A DNA stretch of 64,000 bases from Janthinobacterium silvisoli (GCF_014200725.1 NZ_JACHCL010000010.1:1-64000); one strand, 5' to 3'. Positions 15,508 through 24,969 are shown, counted from the first letter of the stretch. Notes: generated by a model from the letters alone, not told the origin. A program made the numbers and translations.

Positions 15508-16176
15508 TTACCAGCCGATAGGCTTGCCATCGTAGTTGCGGAACACGGCCTCTTGTGTGGGCGCCAGGCTGGCCAGGGTGGCACGAATGCCGGCAGCGCT
15601 TTCTTCAGGAGAAATATCGGCGTCACTTCCGCCCATGTCCGTGCGTACCCAGCCCGGATGGAAGGCCACGCAGCTGACGCCTTGCGGGCCATGCACGAGG
15701 GCCGTATCGATCAGCACGGAATTCAAGGCTGCCTTGCTGGCACGGTATAGCGAGCCGCGCGGACTGTTGCGTTCGGAAAGCGAACCCATGTGCGATGACA
15801 GCACGGCCAGCTTGCCCTGCGCGTTGGCGACCAGCGGCGCCAGTATGGGTAATAAACGCATGGCGGCCAGCACATTGGTGTGCATCACCGCATCGAAATC
15901 TTGCTGTGCTGGAAAACCATCGTGGCGCGGACCGTAGACGCCCGCGTTGAGGATGGCGACGTCCAGTTTTTCATCATCGAGCTTCCAGCCCATGCCGGCG
16001 CAACCTTCCACATCGATCACATCGAGCAGATGCGCTTCGGCGCCCAGCTGTTTAAGCGCTTCGCAATCGTCCGGTTTGCGGGCGGTGGCGATGACGCGCC
16101 AGCCATCGTGGCGGTACTGGCGGACGATTTCGTGGCCGATGCCGCGTGAGGCGCCGATGATCAATGCTGTAGGCAT
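15508..16176 (-). CDS. Short-chain dehydrogenase/reductase
   Basis: 222 residues. A classical SDR fold: nucleotide-binding GASRGIGHE at 8-16, LNAGVYGPR (the NAG motif), a catalytic Ser in AVLSSHMGS, and the YRASK catalytic pair (YxxxK). It resembles the CsgA/SniffeR-like subgroup of small SDRs; NADP preference is suggested by Arg after the first glycines and ARKPDD at the end of beta-2. GGGAGAAG before the ATG is a good SD. It lies between a thiolase (with a terminator between them) and an acyl-CoA dehydrogenase. A 3-hydroxyacyl-CoA role is possible, but the substrate is unknown. Confidence 0.85.
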   Translation of the reverse strand: MPTALIIGASRGIGHEIVRQYRHDGWRVIATARKPDDCEALKQLGAEAHLLDVIDVEGCAGMGWKLDDEKLDVAILNAGVYGPRHDGFPAQQDFDAVMHTNVLAAMRLLPILAPLVANAQGKLAVLSSHMGSLSERNSPRGSLYRASKAALNSVLIDTALVHGPQGVSCVAFHPGWVRTDMGGSDADISPEESAAGIRATLASLAPTQEAVFRNYDGKPIGW

Positions 16177-16198
16177 GTGCTTCTCCCTGGAATGAAAT

Positions 16199-16240
16199 AA
16201 AAAAGCGCGCCGTCTGCAAGCTCAGTGCCGACTGCGCGCC
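16199..16240 (-). terminator. Rho-independent terminator after the thiolase gene
   Basis: On the - strand, GCGCGC (16239-16234) pairs with GCGCGC (16210-16205), with AGTC/GAC extending the stem, and runs into TTTTTT. It lies 21 bases after the thiolase stop and before the SDR SD. Confidence 0.7.
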
Positions 16241-16260
16241 TGTCGTGTTAAGCAGGAAGC

Positions 16261-17457
16261 TTATACCAGTTCGATCGCCATTGCAGTCGCTTCACCGCCG
16301 CCTATGCACAGGGCCGCCACGCCGCGCTTGCCGCCGGTCTTTTTCAGTGCGCCCAGCAAAGTGACGATGATGCGCGCGCCCGAGGCGCCGATCGGATGGC
16401 CCAGTGCGCAGGCGCCGCCATGGATGTTGATCTTGCTGTGTGGAATGTCGAGATCGTGCATGGCAGCCATCGGCACGGCGGCAAACGCTTCATTGATTTC
16501 AAACAAATCCACATTGCTGCTGCTCCAGCCCGTTTTGGCGTACAGCTTTTTCACCGCGCCGATCGGGGCCGTGGTGAACTCGTTGGGGGCTTGCGCATGG
16601 GTGGCGTGGCCATAGATTTTCGCGATCACGGTGCAGCCGAGTTTTTTGGCCGTCGATTCGCGCATCAGCACCAGCGCAGCGGCGCCGTCGTTGATTGACG
16701 AAGAAGACGCGGCGGTGATGGTGCCGTCTTTCTTGAAGGCAGGTTTGAGCGAGGGGATTTTTTCCAGGCGCGCTTTTTGCGGACCTTCATCGAGGCTGAT
16801 CACCGTGTCGCCGCCGCGACCGGAGACGGTGACGGGTGCGATTTCCCATTCAAAGCTGCCATCCTTGCTGGCCGCCTGGGCGCGCTGGACTGATGCAATG
16901 GCAAACGCATCCTGCGCTTCGCGCGTAAATGCGTACTGGCTGGCGCACTCTTCGGCAAAGGTGCCCATCGAGCGGGCATTACCTTTTTCATCGCGGCTGT
17001 AGGCGTCTTCCAGGCCATCCATCATCATGTGGTCGTAAATCATGCCGTGGCCGATGCGGTAGCCGCCGCGTGCCTTGGGCACGAGGTAGGGCGCATTGGT
17101 CATCGATTCCATGCCGCCTGCCACCACTACGTCGGCGCTGCCGGCCAGCAAGGTATCGTGGGCAAACATGGTTGTCTGCATGGCCGAGCCACACATTTTC
17201 GACAGGGTCACGGCGCCGGTGGAATCCGGCAATCCAGCCTTGCGCAATGCCTGGCGGGCAGGCGCCTGGCCTTGGCCGGCCATCAGGCAATTGCCGAAAT
17301 ACACGTGCTCGACTGCATCAGGCGCCACGCCAGCGCGCTCGACGGCGGCGCGGATGGCAACGGCGCCCAGGTCGCTGGCCGTGACGTTGGAAAAGTCGCC
17401 CTGGAAGGCGCCCATGGGGGTGCGCGCGGCACCGACGATGACTACTGGATCTTGCAT
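16261..17457 (-). CDS. Acetyl-CoA C-acyltransferase (thiolase)
   Basis: 398 residues, full length. Thiolytic cleavage or Claisen condensation of 3-ketoacyl-CoA with acetyl-CoA. The nucleophilic cysteine is in KMCGSAMQTT, followed by VVAGGMESMTNAPY; the second catalytic set is NIHGGACALGHPIGASGAR (His) and CIGGGEATA (second Cys). The sequence is closest to biosynthetic-type acetyl-CoA acetyltransferases (AtoB/PhaA/BktB). It starts 26 bp after liuA with a GGAG SD, so it is in the same transcript. Acetoacetyl-CoA, the end product of leucine breakdown, would be a logical substrate. Confidence 0.92.
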   Translation of the reverse strand: MQDPVVIVGAARTPMGAFQGDFSNVTASDLGAVAIRAAVERAGVAPDAVEHVYFGNCLMAGQGQAPARQALRKAGLPDSTGAVTLSKMCGSAMQTTMFAHDTLLAGSADVVVAGGMESMTNAPYLVPKARGGYRIGHGMIYDHMMMDGLEDAYSRDEKGNARSMGTFAEECASQYAFTREAQDAFAIASVQRAQAASKDGSFEWEIAPVTVSGRGGDTVISLDEGPQKARLEKIPSLKPAFKKDGTITAASSSSINDGAAALVLMRESTAKKLGCTVIAKIYGHATHAQAPNEFTTAPIGAVKKLYAKTGWSSSNVDLFEINEAFAAVPMAAMHDLDIPHSKINIHGGACALGHPIGASGARIIVTLLGALKKTGGKRGVAALCIGGGEATAMAIELV

Positions 17458-17483
17458 GGTGGATCTCCGTTATCTAGGGTGGC

Positions 17484-18668
17484 TTACTTGGTTTCCGCAA
17501 ACAATTCACGGCCGATCAGCATGCGGCGGATTTCGCTGGTGCCGGCGCCGATTTCATACAGTTTGGCGTCGCGCCACAGGCGGCCGGCCGGGTACTCGTT
17601 GATGTAGCCATTGCCGCCCAGCGCCTGGATCGCTTCGCCTGCCATCCAGGTGGCTTTTTCGGCGCTGTACAGGATCGCGCCGGCCGCATCCTTGCGCAAC
17701 TGGCGCACGGCTTCGGGTGTGGTGGCGCGGTCGCAAGCCTGGCCGACGGCGTAGACGTAGGCCTTGCACGCCATCATGGTCGAATACATATCGGCCAGTT
17801 TGCCCTGCATCAATTGGAATTCACCGATGGCCTGGCCGAATTGCTTGCGGTCATGCACATACGGCACTACCAGGTCCATGCACGCCTGCATGATGCCCAG
17901 CGGACCGCCAGACAATACGGTGCGCTCGAAGTCCAGGCCCGACATCAGCACATTGACGCCTTTGCCCAAGCCGCCCAGCACGTTTTCGGCTGGCACTTCG
18001 CAATCCTGGAATACCAGTTCGCCTGTGTGCGAACCGCGCATGCCCAGCTTGTCGAGTTTTTGCGCAATCGAAAAACCCTTGAAATTCTTTTCGATCAGGA
18101 ACGCCGTCATGCCGCGCGGGCCCGCTTCCAGGTCATTCTTTGCGTAGACCACCAGCACGTCCGCATCGGGGCCGTTGGTGATCCACATCTTGGTGCCGTT
18201 CAAGACCCAGCGGTCGCCCTTGAAATCGGCGCGCAGTTTCATGCTGACGACGTCGGAACCGGCGTTCGGTTCCGACATGGCCAAGGCGCCTATGTGTTCG
18301 CCCGTGATCAGTTTCGGCAGGTATTTGGCTTTTTGTTCTTCGGTGCCGTTGCGCTTGATCTGGTTCACGCACAGGTTCGAATGGGCGCCATATGACAGGC
18401 CGACCGAGGCCGAGGCGCGCGAGATTTCTTCCATGGCGATGATGTGGGCCAGATAACCCATGCCGGCGCCGCCGTATTCCTCGCCGACGGTGATGCCGAG
18501 TAAGCCCATGTCGCCCATCTTGCGCCACAAATCCATGGGGAACTGGTCAGTACGGTCGATTTCAGCGGCGCGCGGTGCGATTTCAGCGGCGGCAAATTGT
18601 TGGATCGCTTCCCGCAGCGAGGCGATGTCTTCGCCGTGATCAAAGGTCAAACCTGGGAGATGGAGCAT
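17484..18668 (-). CDS. liuA: Isovaleryl-CoA dehydrogenase
   Basis: 394 residues. Converts isovaleryl-CoA to 3-methylcrotonyl-CoA in leucine catabolism, FAD-dependent, electrons to ETF. Family blocks include [30 protein letters not shown] (given here by its ends, about 70-99), [16 protein letters not shown] and [14 protein letters not shown]. At the usual C-terminal glutamate position it has [12 protein letters not shown], the IVD variant; the base in IVD is instead the Glu in [14 protein letters not shown], which is present. A LiuR-like regulator is directly upstream and a LiuR-type operator lies 70-89 bases before the start. GAGGA is the SD. Confidence 0.93.
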   Translation of the reverse strand: MLHLPGLTFDHGEDIASLREAIQQFAAAEIAPRAAEIDRTDQFPMDLWRKMGDMGLLGITVGEEYGGAGMGYLAHIIAMEEISRASASVGLSYGAHSNLCVNQIKRNGTEEQKAKYLPKLITGEHIGALAMSEPNAGSDVVSMKLRADFKGDRWVLNGTKMWITNGPDADVLVVYAKNDLEAGPRGMTAFLIEKNFKGFSIAQKLDKLGMRGSHTGELVFQDCEVPAENVLGGLGKGVNVLMSGLDFERTVLSGGPLGIMQACMDLVVPYVHDRKQFGQAIGEFQLMQGKLADMYSTMMACKAYVYAVGQACDRATTPEAVRQLRKDAAGAILYSAEKATWMAGEAIQALGGNGYINEYPAGRLWRDAKLYEIGAGTSEIRRMLIGRELFAETK

Positions 18669-18737
18669 GTCGTCCTCGTCTTCGTTATAAGTATGGCAAT
18701 CAAGGCTGCCGTGTCAGAAGCTAATGATACCGAGTCA

Positions 18738-18757
18738 TGACGTTAACGTAAACGTCA
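18738..18757. promoter_or_regulatory. LiuR-type operator upstream of liuA
   Basis: TGACGTT (18738-18744) and AACGTCA (18751-18757) form an inverted repeat around AACGTA. The same half-sites occur in the palindrome before liuR (19272-19297). A further GCGTCAA half-site lies at about 18763-18769. LiuR regulators of leucine catabolism are known to use TTGACGTTAACGTCAA-like sites. Confidence 0.65.
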
Positions 18758-18804
18758 AGTAAGCGTCAAATATACACCCGATCACGACTCCGGGGTTGCA
18801 GGTC

Positions 18805-19209
18805 TTATTTTGCCTGGACCGCGTTGCTGTCCAGACCAGCCAGCATCTGCGCGCAAGCTTCTTCGTGCGAGCTGATTTCCGCCAGCGCCATCTCGATGTC
18901 GATGCGCTGCTGTTCCAGCGTCTGGCGGTGCTGGGCCAGCACGCCGAGGAAACGGTCCATCTGCGCGCGCGTGTCCTTGGGCGTCTCATACATGTCGACC
19001 AGGCTTTTGATTTCCGACAAGGCCAGGCCCAAACGCTTGCCGCGCAGGGTCAGCTTGAGACGGGTGCGGTCGCGTGGCGTGTAGACACGGTTGCGCCCGC
19101 CCGCGCCTTCGCGCTTGGGACTGAGCAAGCCCTGGTCTTCATAAAAGCGGATGGCGCGCGCCGTGATGTCGAATTCTCGGGCCAGTTCGGTGATGGTGTA
19201 GGTCGTCAT
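18805..19209 (-). CDS. liuR: MerR-family transcriptional regulator, LiuR-like
   Basis: 134 residues from ATG 19209 (142 from an in-frame ATG at 19233; neither has a strong SD). The N-terminal winged helix is TYTITELAREFDITARAIR then FYEDQGLLSPKREG, typical of MerR proteins; the arrangement DRTRLKLTLRGKRLGLALSEI is characteristic of the LiuR/SoxR-like branch. A coiled-coil dimerisation helix follows (about 75-115). It lacks the cysteine pairs of metal-sensing members, although one Cys is present near the end. In proteobacteria LiuR represses or activates branched-chain amino-acid degradation genes. Its position before liuA and the matching palindromes on both sides support that role and autoregulation. 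Confidence 0.85.
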   Translation of the reverse strand: MTTYTITELAREFDITARAIRFYEDQGLLSPKREGAGGRNRVYTPRDRTRLKLTLRGKRLGLALSEIKSLVDMYETPKDTRAQMDRFLGVLAQHRQTLEQQRIDIEMALAEISSHEEACAQMLAGLDSNAVQAK

Positions 19210-19271
19210 CTGTACAGGCGGTGTGGTTTGCATGGCTGGGCGTGGTGTGCAGTGAAAGGTCGGATACTGTG

Positions 19272-19297
19272 TGTGGTTGACGTTAACGTCAACCACA
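19272..19297. promoter_or_regulatory. LiuR operator, 26-base perfect palindrome before liuR
   Basis: A perfect palindrome with core TTGACGTTAACGTCAA, extended by TGTGG/CCACA on each side. It is 63-88 bases upstream of the chosen liuR start and matches the known LiuR consensus, so autoregulation is likely. Confidence 0.75.
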
Positions 19298-19517
19298 TTG
19301 TAGCGCGCCTGCAGCGTGTGGCAACAAGGAAAACATGCTGAGGATGCATGCTTGCTATTGGCGAAGAGTTGCAACAAATAAATGGATTCCATGCGCTAAA
19401 AGAGGGCATAGATCGAGAGTTGGTGGCTAATATGACACCAAAAAGAATTTTCTTTGTGTCAACAGCGCATATTTTCGTTATGATAGAAGTAAATTGCAAA
19501 CCCGGCAATCATGGCGC

Positions 19518-19596
19518 GATAACATGTTATCAAGAAACATTTCACAAGTGAAATGTTGTCATCGCCTGCATTCTAAAATGCAAATAACATGTTATT
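19518..19596. promoter_or_regulatory. Cluster of four palindromes upstream of an XRE regulator
   Basis: In 79 bases: GATAACATGTTATC (19518-19531), AACATTTCAC-AA-GTGAAATGTT (19536-19557), TGCATT-CTAA-AATGCA (19567-19582) and AATAACATGTTATT (19583-19596). The first and last share the core ATAACATGTTAT. The rest of 19298-19904 is AT-rich with no convincing gene. This looks like a multi-site operator, possibly for the HTH protein encoded 309 bases downstream. Confidence 0.55.
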
Positions 19597-19904
19597 AGTG
19601 AAAAGTTTTCCATTAGGAAAGTGTATGACATACGTCTTGCACTAAACGGTGTAGGGGCGCATTATCCGATACCGTACGTTGTAGCGCCAAACCGAAGCTT
19701 TGAATCGTGTTGCAGTGCGAAAATCAAAGCTGGCCGCGAATTTGACCCGAAGCCACACAGGATAACAATAGAAAATTCGGCTCAGGTTTTTATCTGAAAC
19801 CCCCGTCGGATTGTTAATTGTTAATTACTTTATTTTCAAATGTAACAATCCGTATGGTCATTCAAGAAACTGACTTTCATGTTACAACATGAAATAGTGC
19901 ACCT

Positions 19905-20312
19905 ATGAATTCTTCTAACGAACGCGAAAGCTTTAGCCAACGACTTCAGTTGGCTCTCAAAAACGCCCACTACTCCCCAGACAGCCCGACCAGATTGGCA
20001 CGGGAATTCAATATCCGTTTCGACGGACGCCCGATCACCGTGCATGCCGCTAGGAAATGGTTGGTAGGTGAAGCAATTCCTACGCAAGAAAAGTTGCGCA
20101 TGATTGCCCAATGGTTGGGCGTACCTGCGGAATGGTTGCGTTTTGGTGGTCCTGAAAGTGCCACGCCGAACGGCGAATCAACCGGCGGCTTGTCGCGCTT
20201 TGAGTCGGCCGATGTGAAATTAATTGCTGATTTGCAAAGATTGGATGAACATCATCGGCAAATCGCGCGTGAATTTATTCGCATGCTGGTAAGAGTTAAC
20301 TACCAAAAGTAA
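19905..20312 (+). CDS. XRE-type helix-turn-helix regulator
   Basis: 135 residues. An N-terminal lambda-repressor-like HTH spans about 10-75: SFSQRLQLALKNAHYSPDSP, then LAREFNIRFDGRPITVHAARKW (recognition region, given in part), LVGEAIPTQEKLRMIAQWLGVPAEWLRFG. The C-terminal part (95-135) is a helical segment without a peptidase domain, so it is not a LexA/CI-type self-cleaving repressor. Stand-alone regulators of this shape are common in Oxalobacteraceae and resemble phage or plasmid repressors; no prophage genes are near. A long AT-rich leader with palindromes precedes it. Target genes are unknown. Confidence 0.8.
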   Translation: MNSSNERESFSQRLQLALKNAHYSPDSPTRLAREFNIRFDGRPITVHAARKWLVGEAIPTQEKLRMIAQWLGVPAEWLRFGGPESATPNGESTGGLSRFESADVKLIADLQRLDEHHRQIAREFIRMLVRVNYQK

Positions 20313-20336
20313 TCATTCTGGCGCTAACACGCCGTT

Positions 20337-20380
20337 GCCGCCCGGCTACATGCAGGCGGCGTCACCCTTGTACTTTTTTT
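20337..20380 (+). terminator. Possible terminator after the XRE gene
   Basis: GCCGCC and GGCGGC arms about 17 bases apart, followed shortly by CTTTTTTT. The spacing to the T-run is longer than ideal, so support is weak. Confidence 0.35.
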
Positions 20381-20547
20381 GCGCCGGGTCATACTGGAGA
20401 CATGATTTTGCCGCACAATAAGACCTCGTATGTTGCGCTGCAACCGGATTTCTTGATGATAATCCTGTAACAGTCAGCGCAGTGGCAAATACTAGCTCAT
20501 AATCACATCAGAAACAGCCAGTTGTCATCCACCACGGAGCCGAGCAT

Positions 20548-20730
20548 TTGAGCCGTCTTATGAAAAGTAACTACAGCAATACCGCGCAGCTGAAAGACTT
20601 GATGACCGTACCGCCCATGACTGCCGCGCAACATGCGGAAGTCATGCGCAAACGGATAGCCCACCGCAGGATGGTTGAAGAAGCCAGGGATTTAAAGCAG
20701 GCAGCTGCAGTTCAATTCGAAAAGCGTTGA
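20548..20730 (+). CDS. Small hypothetical protein
   Basis: 60 residues from TTG 20548, which has GGAG 8 bases upstream; an ATG at 20560 would give 56 residues but sits 20 bases from the SD. The protein is basic and helical (MTAAQHAEVMRKRIAHRRMV, then EEARDLKQAAAVQFEKR), with no membrane segment, cysteine motif or recognisable domain. It is flanked by short intergenic regions and points towards ubiX on the other strand. Codon use is like its neighbours, so it may be real, but I do not recognise it. Confidence 0.5.
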   Translation: MSRLMKSNYSNTAQLKDLMTVPPMTAAQHAEVMRKRIAHRRMVEEARDLKQAAAVQFEKR

Positions 20731-20740
20731 ACCGCTAGCA

Positions 20741-21355
20741 CTAAAGAGCAGTACCGCCGTCGCTGGCGCTGGACTTCAGTCCATTCCAGCGCGGCGCCAG
20801 ACCATGTTCGATGCCGAACAGGTCGATAACACGCGCCACAGTATGGTCAACCATTTCCGCTATGCTCTGCGGATGGTGGTAAAAACTGGGAAGCGGCGGG
20901 AAGATGATGCCGCCCATTTCGGTGACGGCCGTCATATTGCGCAAGTGCGCCAGGTTGAACGGCGTTTCGCGCACCATCAATACCAGCCGGCGGCGCTCCT
21001 TGAGCACCACGTCGGCGGCCCGTGTGATCAGATTATCCGACAAGCCATGGGCCACGGCCGCCAGGGTTTTCATCGAACATGGTGCGATCACCATGCCATC
21101 CGACTGGAACGAGCCGCTGGCGATCGCCGCGCCGATATCGCGCAGCTTGTGCACCACGTGCGCCAGCGCTTCGACTTCCTTGCGGGCCATGCCCGTTTCC
21201 TGGTGCAGGGTCAATACAGCCGCGTCTGACAAGACGAGGTGCGTCTCGACGCCGGGGATGGCGCCTAGCAATTGTAGCAACCGTAAGCCATACACGGCGC
21301 CGGTGGCGCCCGTGATGGCAATAACGATACGGCGCGGCTGTTGGCTATCAGGCAT
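20741..21355 (-). CDS. ubiX: Flavin prenyltransferase UbiX
   Basis: 204 residues. Makes prenylated FMN from FMN and dimethylallyl phosphate, the cofactor of UbiD-type decarboxylases in ubiquinone synthesis. The flavoprotein fold is shown by [20 protein letters not shown] at the N-terminus, [20 protein letters not shown] (conserved Ser/Pro-Cys-Ser) in the middle, and [19 protein letters not shown] plus [12 protein letters not shown], the prenyl-phosphate-binding region. Its ATG overlaps the grxD stop by 8 bp, so the two are translationally coupled. The C-terminal tail beyond RWNG is poorly conserved. Confidence 0.93.
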   Translation of the reverse strand: MPDSQQPRRIVIAITGATGAVYGLRLLQLLGAIPGVETHLVLSDAAVLTLHQETGMARKEVEALAHVVHKLRDIGAAIASGSFQSDGMVIAPCSMKTLAAVAHGLSDNLITRAADVVLKERRRLVLMVRETPFNLAHLRNMTAVTEMGGIIFPPLPSFYHHPQSIAEMVDHTVARVIDLFGIEHGLAPRWNGLKSSASDGGTAL

Positions 21356-21659
21356 TCAACAGGGATTTCAGTTCGCCCGACTCAAACATTTCATTCATGA
21401 TGTCGGAACCACCGATGAACTCGCCTTTGACATACAGTTGTGGAATGGTAGGCCAGTTCGAGTAATCCTTGATGCCCTGGCGAACTTCCGGGTCATCCAG
21501 CACGTTAACGGTAGCGATGTTTTCAACGCCGCATGCTTTCAGGATCTGGATGGCGCGGCCCGAAAAGCCGCATTGTGGAAATTGGGCCGTGCCCTTCATG
21601 AACAGCACGACGGGCGTGTTCGTCACGGTTTCTTTGATCCAGGTTTGTACGTCGCTCAT
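21348..21659 (-). CDS. grxD: Monothiol glutaredoxin Grx4
   Basis: 103 residues. A CGFS-type glutaredoxin: active site [14 protein letters not shown] with Cys30, then [13 protein letters not shown] and the glutathione/Fe-S contact [21 protein letters not shown] (part shown, about 66-86). These proteins carry and deliver [2Fe-2S] clusters with BolA-type partners; a BolA-like IbaG gene is also in this window at 43651. It overlaps ubiX. A short upstream region holds an inverted repeat around a TATAAA hexamer. Confidence 0.95.
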   Translation of the reverse strand: MSDVQTWIKETVTNTPVVLFMKGTAQFPQCGFSGRAIQILKACGVENIATVNVLDDPEVRQGIKDYSNWPTIPQLYVKGEFIGGSDIMNEMFESGELKSLLNA

Positions 21660-21687
21660 AGCTGCCTCTGATGGGGAAATAAATAAG

Positions 21688-21718
21688 ATGGCGTCATTTT
21701 ATAAGAAAACGACGCCAT
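21688..21718 (-). promoter_or_regulatory. Inverted repeat around a possible grxD promoter
   Basis: ATGGCGTC (21688-21695) and GACGCCAT (21711-21718) enclose, on the - strand, TTATAAAAT, a plausible -10 region about 30-50 bases before the grxD ATG. It could be an operator or a weak terminator of the upstream acetyltransferase gene. Confidence 0.35.
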
Positions 21719-21767
21719 GAGTATGGGCCGGGCCCACAAATGGGGAAAGCAGGCCACGTTGCCGGTG

Positions 21768-22244
21768 CTATAAAACTTTACCCAAACAAATAGATTGCGC
21801 GGCGCCCACATATTTGCCATAAGCAAGTATGTCGGCGTAGCCGTGCTTGCGGTAAAAGACCATCGCCCGGGCATTGACCACGCGGGTCGCCAGCCAGAGG
21901 TGGACATAACCATGGTGGCGCGCCTGGGTTTCCACATGGGCCAGCAAGGCCGCGCCCACGCCAGCCTGGCCGGGGCGCGCATACATACGCTTGAGTTCGC
22001 CGATGGTGCTGTTGCCATCGCCGCCCAAGGGCCGCAAGGCCGCGCAGCCCAGCAGGTCTCCATCGCTATTGCTGGCGATAAAAAAACCACCGCGTCCGCC
22101 CCGTGTCTCTTCTGCATCGAACGAGGAGCGGCCGCTGTCGCCATTGATGCTCAGCAAGGCGTCCGACAGGTCATCCAGCAACTGCTCCGCCTCGACGCTA
22201 CCGGCATCCACCGCCGTGATGATCACTTGCTGAGCAATGGCCAT
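21768..22244 (-). CDS. GNAT-family N-acetyltransferase
   Basis: 158 residues, one GNAT domain. The acetyl-CoA-binding motif A is visible as LKRMYARPGQAGVGAALLAH (R/Q-x-x-G-x-G/A pattern), preceded by beta-4 GELKRMY and followed by LWLATRVVNARAMVFYRKHGY, the usual motif B. It would transfer an acetyl group to an amine; the acceptor is unknown. It starts 3 bp after the tex stop, so it is co-transcribed with tex. Confidence 0.85.
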   Translation of the reverse strand: MAIAQQVIITAVDAGSVEAEQLLDDLSDALLSINGDSGRSSFDAEETRGGRGGFFIASNSDGDLLGCAALRPLGGDGNSTIGELKRMYARPGQAGVGAALLAHVETQARHHGYVHLWLATRVVNARAMVFYRKHGYADILAYGKYVGAAQSICLGKVL

Positions 22245-22247
22245 GGC

Positions 22248-24596
22248 TTAACCACGCAGTTTGGCGAAGGCGGCGGCCATGCTGCCGGCCGGTTCGGGCG
22301 CATTGCGCGATTGCGACTGGTGCTGGGCCATGCTGCGGCGGTCGTTGCGGTCGCCACGCTGTTCCGGTTTGCTGCCCGCTTGCGGCGCGCTATCGGTCAG
22401 GCGCATGGTCAGCGCGATACGCTTGCGCTTTTCATCGACTTCCAGCACTTTCACGCGCACCACCTGGCCCGCTTTGACCACCGTGTGCGGATCTTTCACA
22501 AAGTTGCTCGACAGGGCCGAAATATGTACCAGGCCATCCTGGTGCACGCCGATATCGACAAAAGCGCCAAACGCAGCCACGTTGGTGACCACGCCTTCGA
22601 GGATCATGTCTGGACGCAAGTCGCGGATTTCTTCCACGCCTTCCTTGAAGGTGGCGGTGGTAAATTCCGGACGCGGATCGCGCCCCGGTTTTTCCAGTTC
22701 CTTCAAGATGTCGGAAATGGTTGGCACGCCGAATGTCTCGTCCGCATACTTGGCCGGGCTCAGGGTTTTCAGCAGCGCCGTTTCACCGATGACAGCCTTG
22801 ATATCTTTCTTGATGTCGGCCAGGATTTTTTCCACTAGCGGATACGATTCCGGGTGAACCGCCGAGGCGTCCAGCGGATTTTCACCGCCCATCACGCGCA
22901 GGAAGCCGGCCGCCTGTTCAAACGTTTTATCACCCAGGCGCGGCACGGCTTTCAGGGACGCCCGTGAAGTGAACGCACCCTTCATGTCGCGGTAAGTAAC
23001 GATGCTTTGCGCCACGCTGGCCGAAAGGCCGGACACGCGCGCCAGCAGCGGCGCCGACGCTGTATTCACATCCACGCCCACGGCGTTCACGCAATCTTCT
23101 ACCACCGCATCGAGCGAACGTGCCAGCTGGCTTTGGCTCACATCATGCTGGTACTGGCCCACGCCGATCGATTTCGGATCGATTTTTACCAGTTCGGCCA
23201 GCGGATCTTGCAGGCGGCGTGCGATCGACACGGCGCCGCGCAGGGACACATCCATATCCGGCAATTCTTTCGAGGCGAACTCGGACGCCGAGTACACCGA
23301 CGCGCCCGCTTCCGAGACGACAATTTTCGTCATCTTCGCTTCCGGGTGCTGCTTGATCAAATCCTGCGCCAGCTTGTCGGTTTCGCGCGAGGCGGTGCCG
23401 TTGCCGATGGAAATCAGGGAAACATTGTGCTTGGCAGCCAGGCGGCCCAGGGTATGCAGCGAACCATCCCAGTCATTTTTCGGCTGGTGCGGATAAATCA
23501 CGGCCGTGTCGACCACTTTACCGGTGGCGTCGACTACGGCAACCTTGACGCCCGTGCGCAGGCCGGGGTCCAGGCCCATGGTGGCGCGCTGGCCTGCTGG
23601 CGCTGCCAGCAGCAGTGCTTTCAGGTTGGTGGCGAAGACATTGATGGCGTCCAGCTCCGAGCGTTCGCGCAGCGCGCCCATCAATTCTGTTTCCAGATGC
23701 ATGAAGCTTTTTACGCGCCAGGTCCAGCGGGCCGTGTCAGCCAGCCATTTATCGGCCGGGCGGCCCAGTTGCTTGATGCCGAAACGGGCGGCGATGCGGC
23801 CTTCGCACGGGTTGTGCGGCGCATCCCACTTCGGCTTTTCCGCTTCCGTATCCAGGCGCAGGGTCACGTCGAGGATGCCTTCGCGGCGGCCGCGCAGCAG
23901 CGCCAAAGCGCGATGCGATGGCACGGTCGAAATGGTTTCCGAGTAATCGAAATAATCGGCGAATTTTTCGCCTTCATCCTGCTTGCCTTCCACCACTTTC
24001 GATTCGACCACGCCGTGTTCCTGCACGTAGACGCGCAAGGTTTGCAGCAGGGTCGCGTCTTCGGCAAAACGCTCCATCAGGATCTGGCGTGCGCCGTCCA
24101 GCGCCGCCTTGGTGTCGGCTACGCCAGGATTGTTGCCGTCGGCACTAGTAAACGCTTCGCGCAGGAATTTGCCCGCTTCCATTTCCGGCGTCAGTTCCGG
24201 GTTCTCCAGCAAGCCGTCGGCCAGCGGCATCAAGCCTGCTTCGATGGCGATTTGCGCCTTGGTGCGGCGTTTCTGTTTGTACGGCAAGTACAAATCTTCC
24301 AGGCGCGTCTTGTCTTCTGCATGCATGACGGCATCTAACAGCTCTGGCGTCATCTTGTTCTGTTCGGTGATCGAGGCCACGATGGCGGCGCGCCGCTCTT
24401 CCAGTTCGCGCAGGTAGCGCAGGCGTTCTTCGAGCAGGCGCAACTGGATATCGTCGAGGCCGCCGGTCGCTTCCTTGCGGTAACGGGCGATAAAGGGCAC
24501 GGTTGCGCCTTCATCGAGCAGTTCGATGGCGGCGGCAACCTGCACCGGTTTGGCGGCAAGTTCAAGGGCAAGACGTTGTTCGATAGTGGGCAGCAT
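22248..24596 (-). CDS. tex: Transcription accessory protein Tex (S1 RNA-binding)
   Basis: 782 residues. Conserved RNA-binding protein implicated in transcription and toxin or virulence gene expression. Domains in order: N-terminal helical Tex domain ([34 protein letters not shown]), YqgF-like RNase-H fold (about 330-460; [20 protein letters not shown]), HhH domains (about 505-585; [37 protein letters not shown]) and a C-terminal S1 domain (about 655-725; [20 protein letters not shown]), then a polar tail. ATG 24596 follows GGAAAC and begins the family-typical sequence; an in-frame start at 24785 would add non-conserved residues. Confidence 0.95.
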   Translation of the reverse strand: MLPTIEQRLALELAAKPVQVAAAIELLDEGATVPFIARYRKEATGGLDDIQLRLLEERLRYLRELEERRAAIVASITEQNKMTPELLDAVMHAEDKTRLEDLYLPYKQKRRTKAQIAIEAGLMPLADGLLENPELTPEMEAGKFLREAFTSADGNNPGVADTKAALDGARQILMERFAEDATLLQTLRVYVQEHGVVESKVVEGKQDEGEKFADYFDYSETISTVPSHRALALLRGRREGILDVTLRLDTEAEKPKWDAPHNPCEGRIAARFGIKQLGRPADKWLADTARWTWRVKSFMHLETELMGALRERSELDAINVFATNLKALLLAAPAGQRATMGLDPGLRTGVKVAVVDATGKVVDTAVIYPHQPKNDWDGSLHTLGRLAAKHNVSLISIGNGTASRETDKLAQDLIKQHPEAKMTKIVVSEAGASVYSASEFASKELPDMDVSLRGAVSIARRLQDPLAELVKIDPKSIGVGQYQHDVSQSQLARSLDAVVEDCVNAVGVDVNTASAPLLARVSGLSASVAQSIVTYRDMKGAFTSRASLKAVPRLGDKTFEQAAGFLRVMGGENPLDASAVHPESYPLVEKILADIKKDIKAVIGETALLKTLSPAKYADETFGVPTISDILKELEKPGRDPRPEFTTATFKEGVEEIRDLRPDMILEGVVTNVAAFGAFVDIGVHQDGLVHISALSSNFVKDPHTVVKAGQVVRVKVLEVDEKRKRIALTMRLTDSAPQAGSKPEQRGDRNDRRSMAQHQSQSRNAPEPAGSMAAAFAKLRG

Positions 24597-24969
24597 GGTT
24601 GTTTCCAAAGCGATCAAGCCTGGAATGATACGCAATCGGCGCGATTGCGCAATCTTGACAGTGCAAATGGACTGTGCGTTACCGCCGTGGCCATCGGCTA
24701 TCGGAAGAATTGCCAAAAAGCTTGATTTATTTCCTGAATGAATCATTTTTATGGCAGTGGCCAGACAGGGCGAGGCGCATGGCATATGCCGATACCGCCG
24801 TTTTTATGCCAATTTTGGCCCTGACATGGCGGAAGTGTGGCATTAAATACTTATTTTTTAAGCATCGCACAGGAAAACTGCCTAAACAGTGTGTGCGAAT
24901 CAAGCCAGCGGCGCGTGTATGGCGGATAATATCGCCTGTTGCCGATTTGGATACGACCTTTACACACTC
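24597..24969. other. Divergent intergenic region between tex and the SNF2 gene
   Basis: 373 bases that must hold the promoters of tex (-) and the helicase (+). A TTGACA hexamer is at about 24656 and an AT-rich tract at about 24843-24864. I see no well-spaced promoter pair, hairpin or gene-like ORF. Confidence 0.4.

Noticed and set aside
19348..19551. 67-codon reading frame in the AT-rich region before the XRE gene
   Set aside because: It runs into the palindrome cluster, has no SD and no recognisable features.
24760..24850. Sigma-54-like TGGC/GC pattern upstream of the SNF2 gene
   Set aside because: The GG and GC elements do not have the required spacing.
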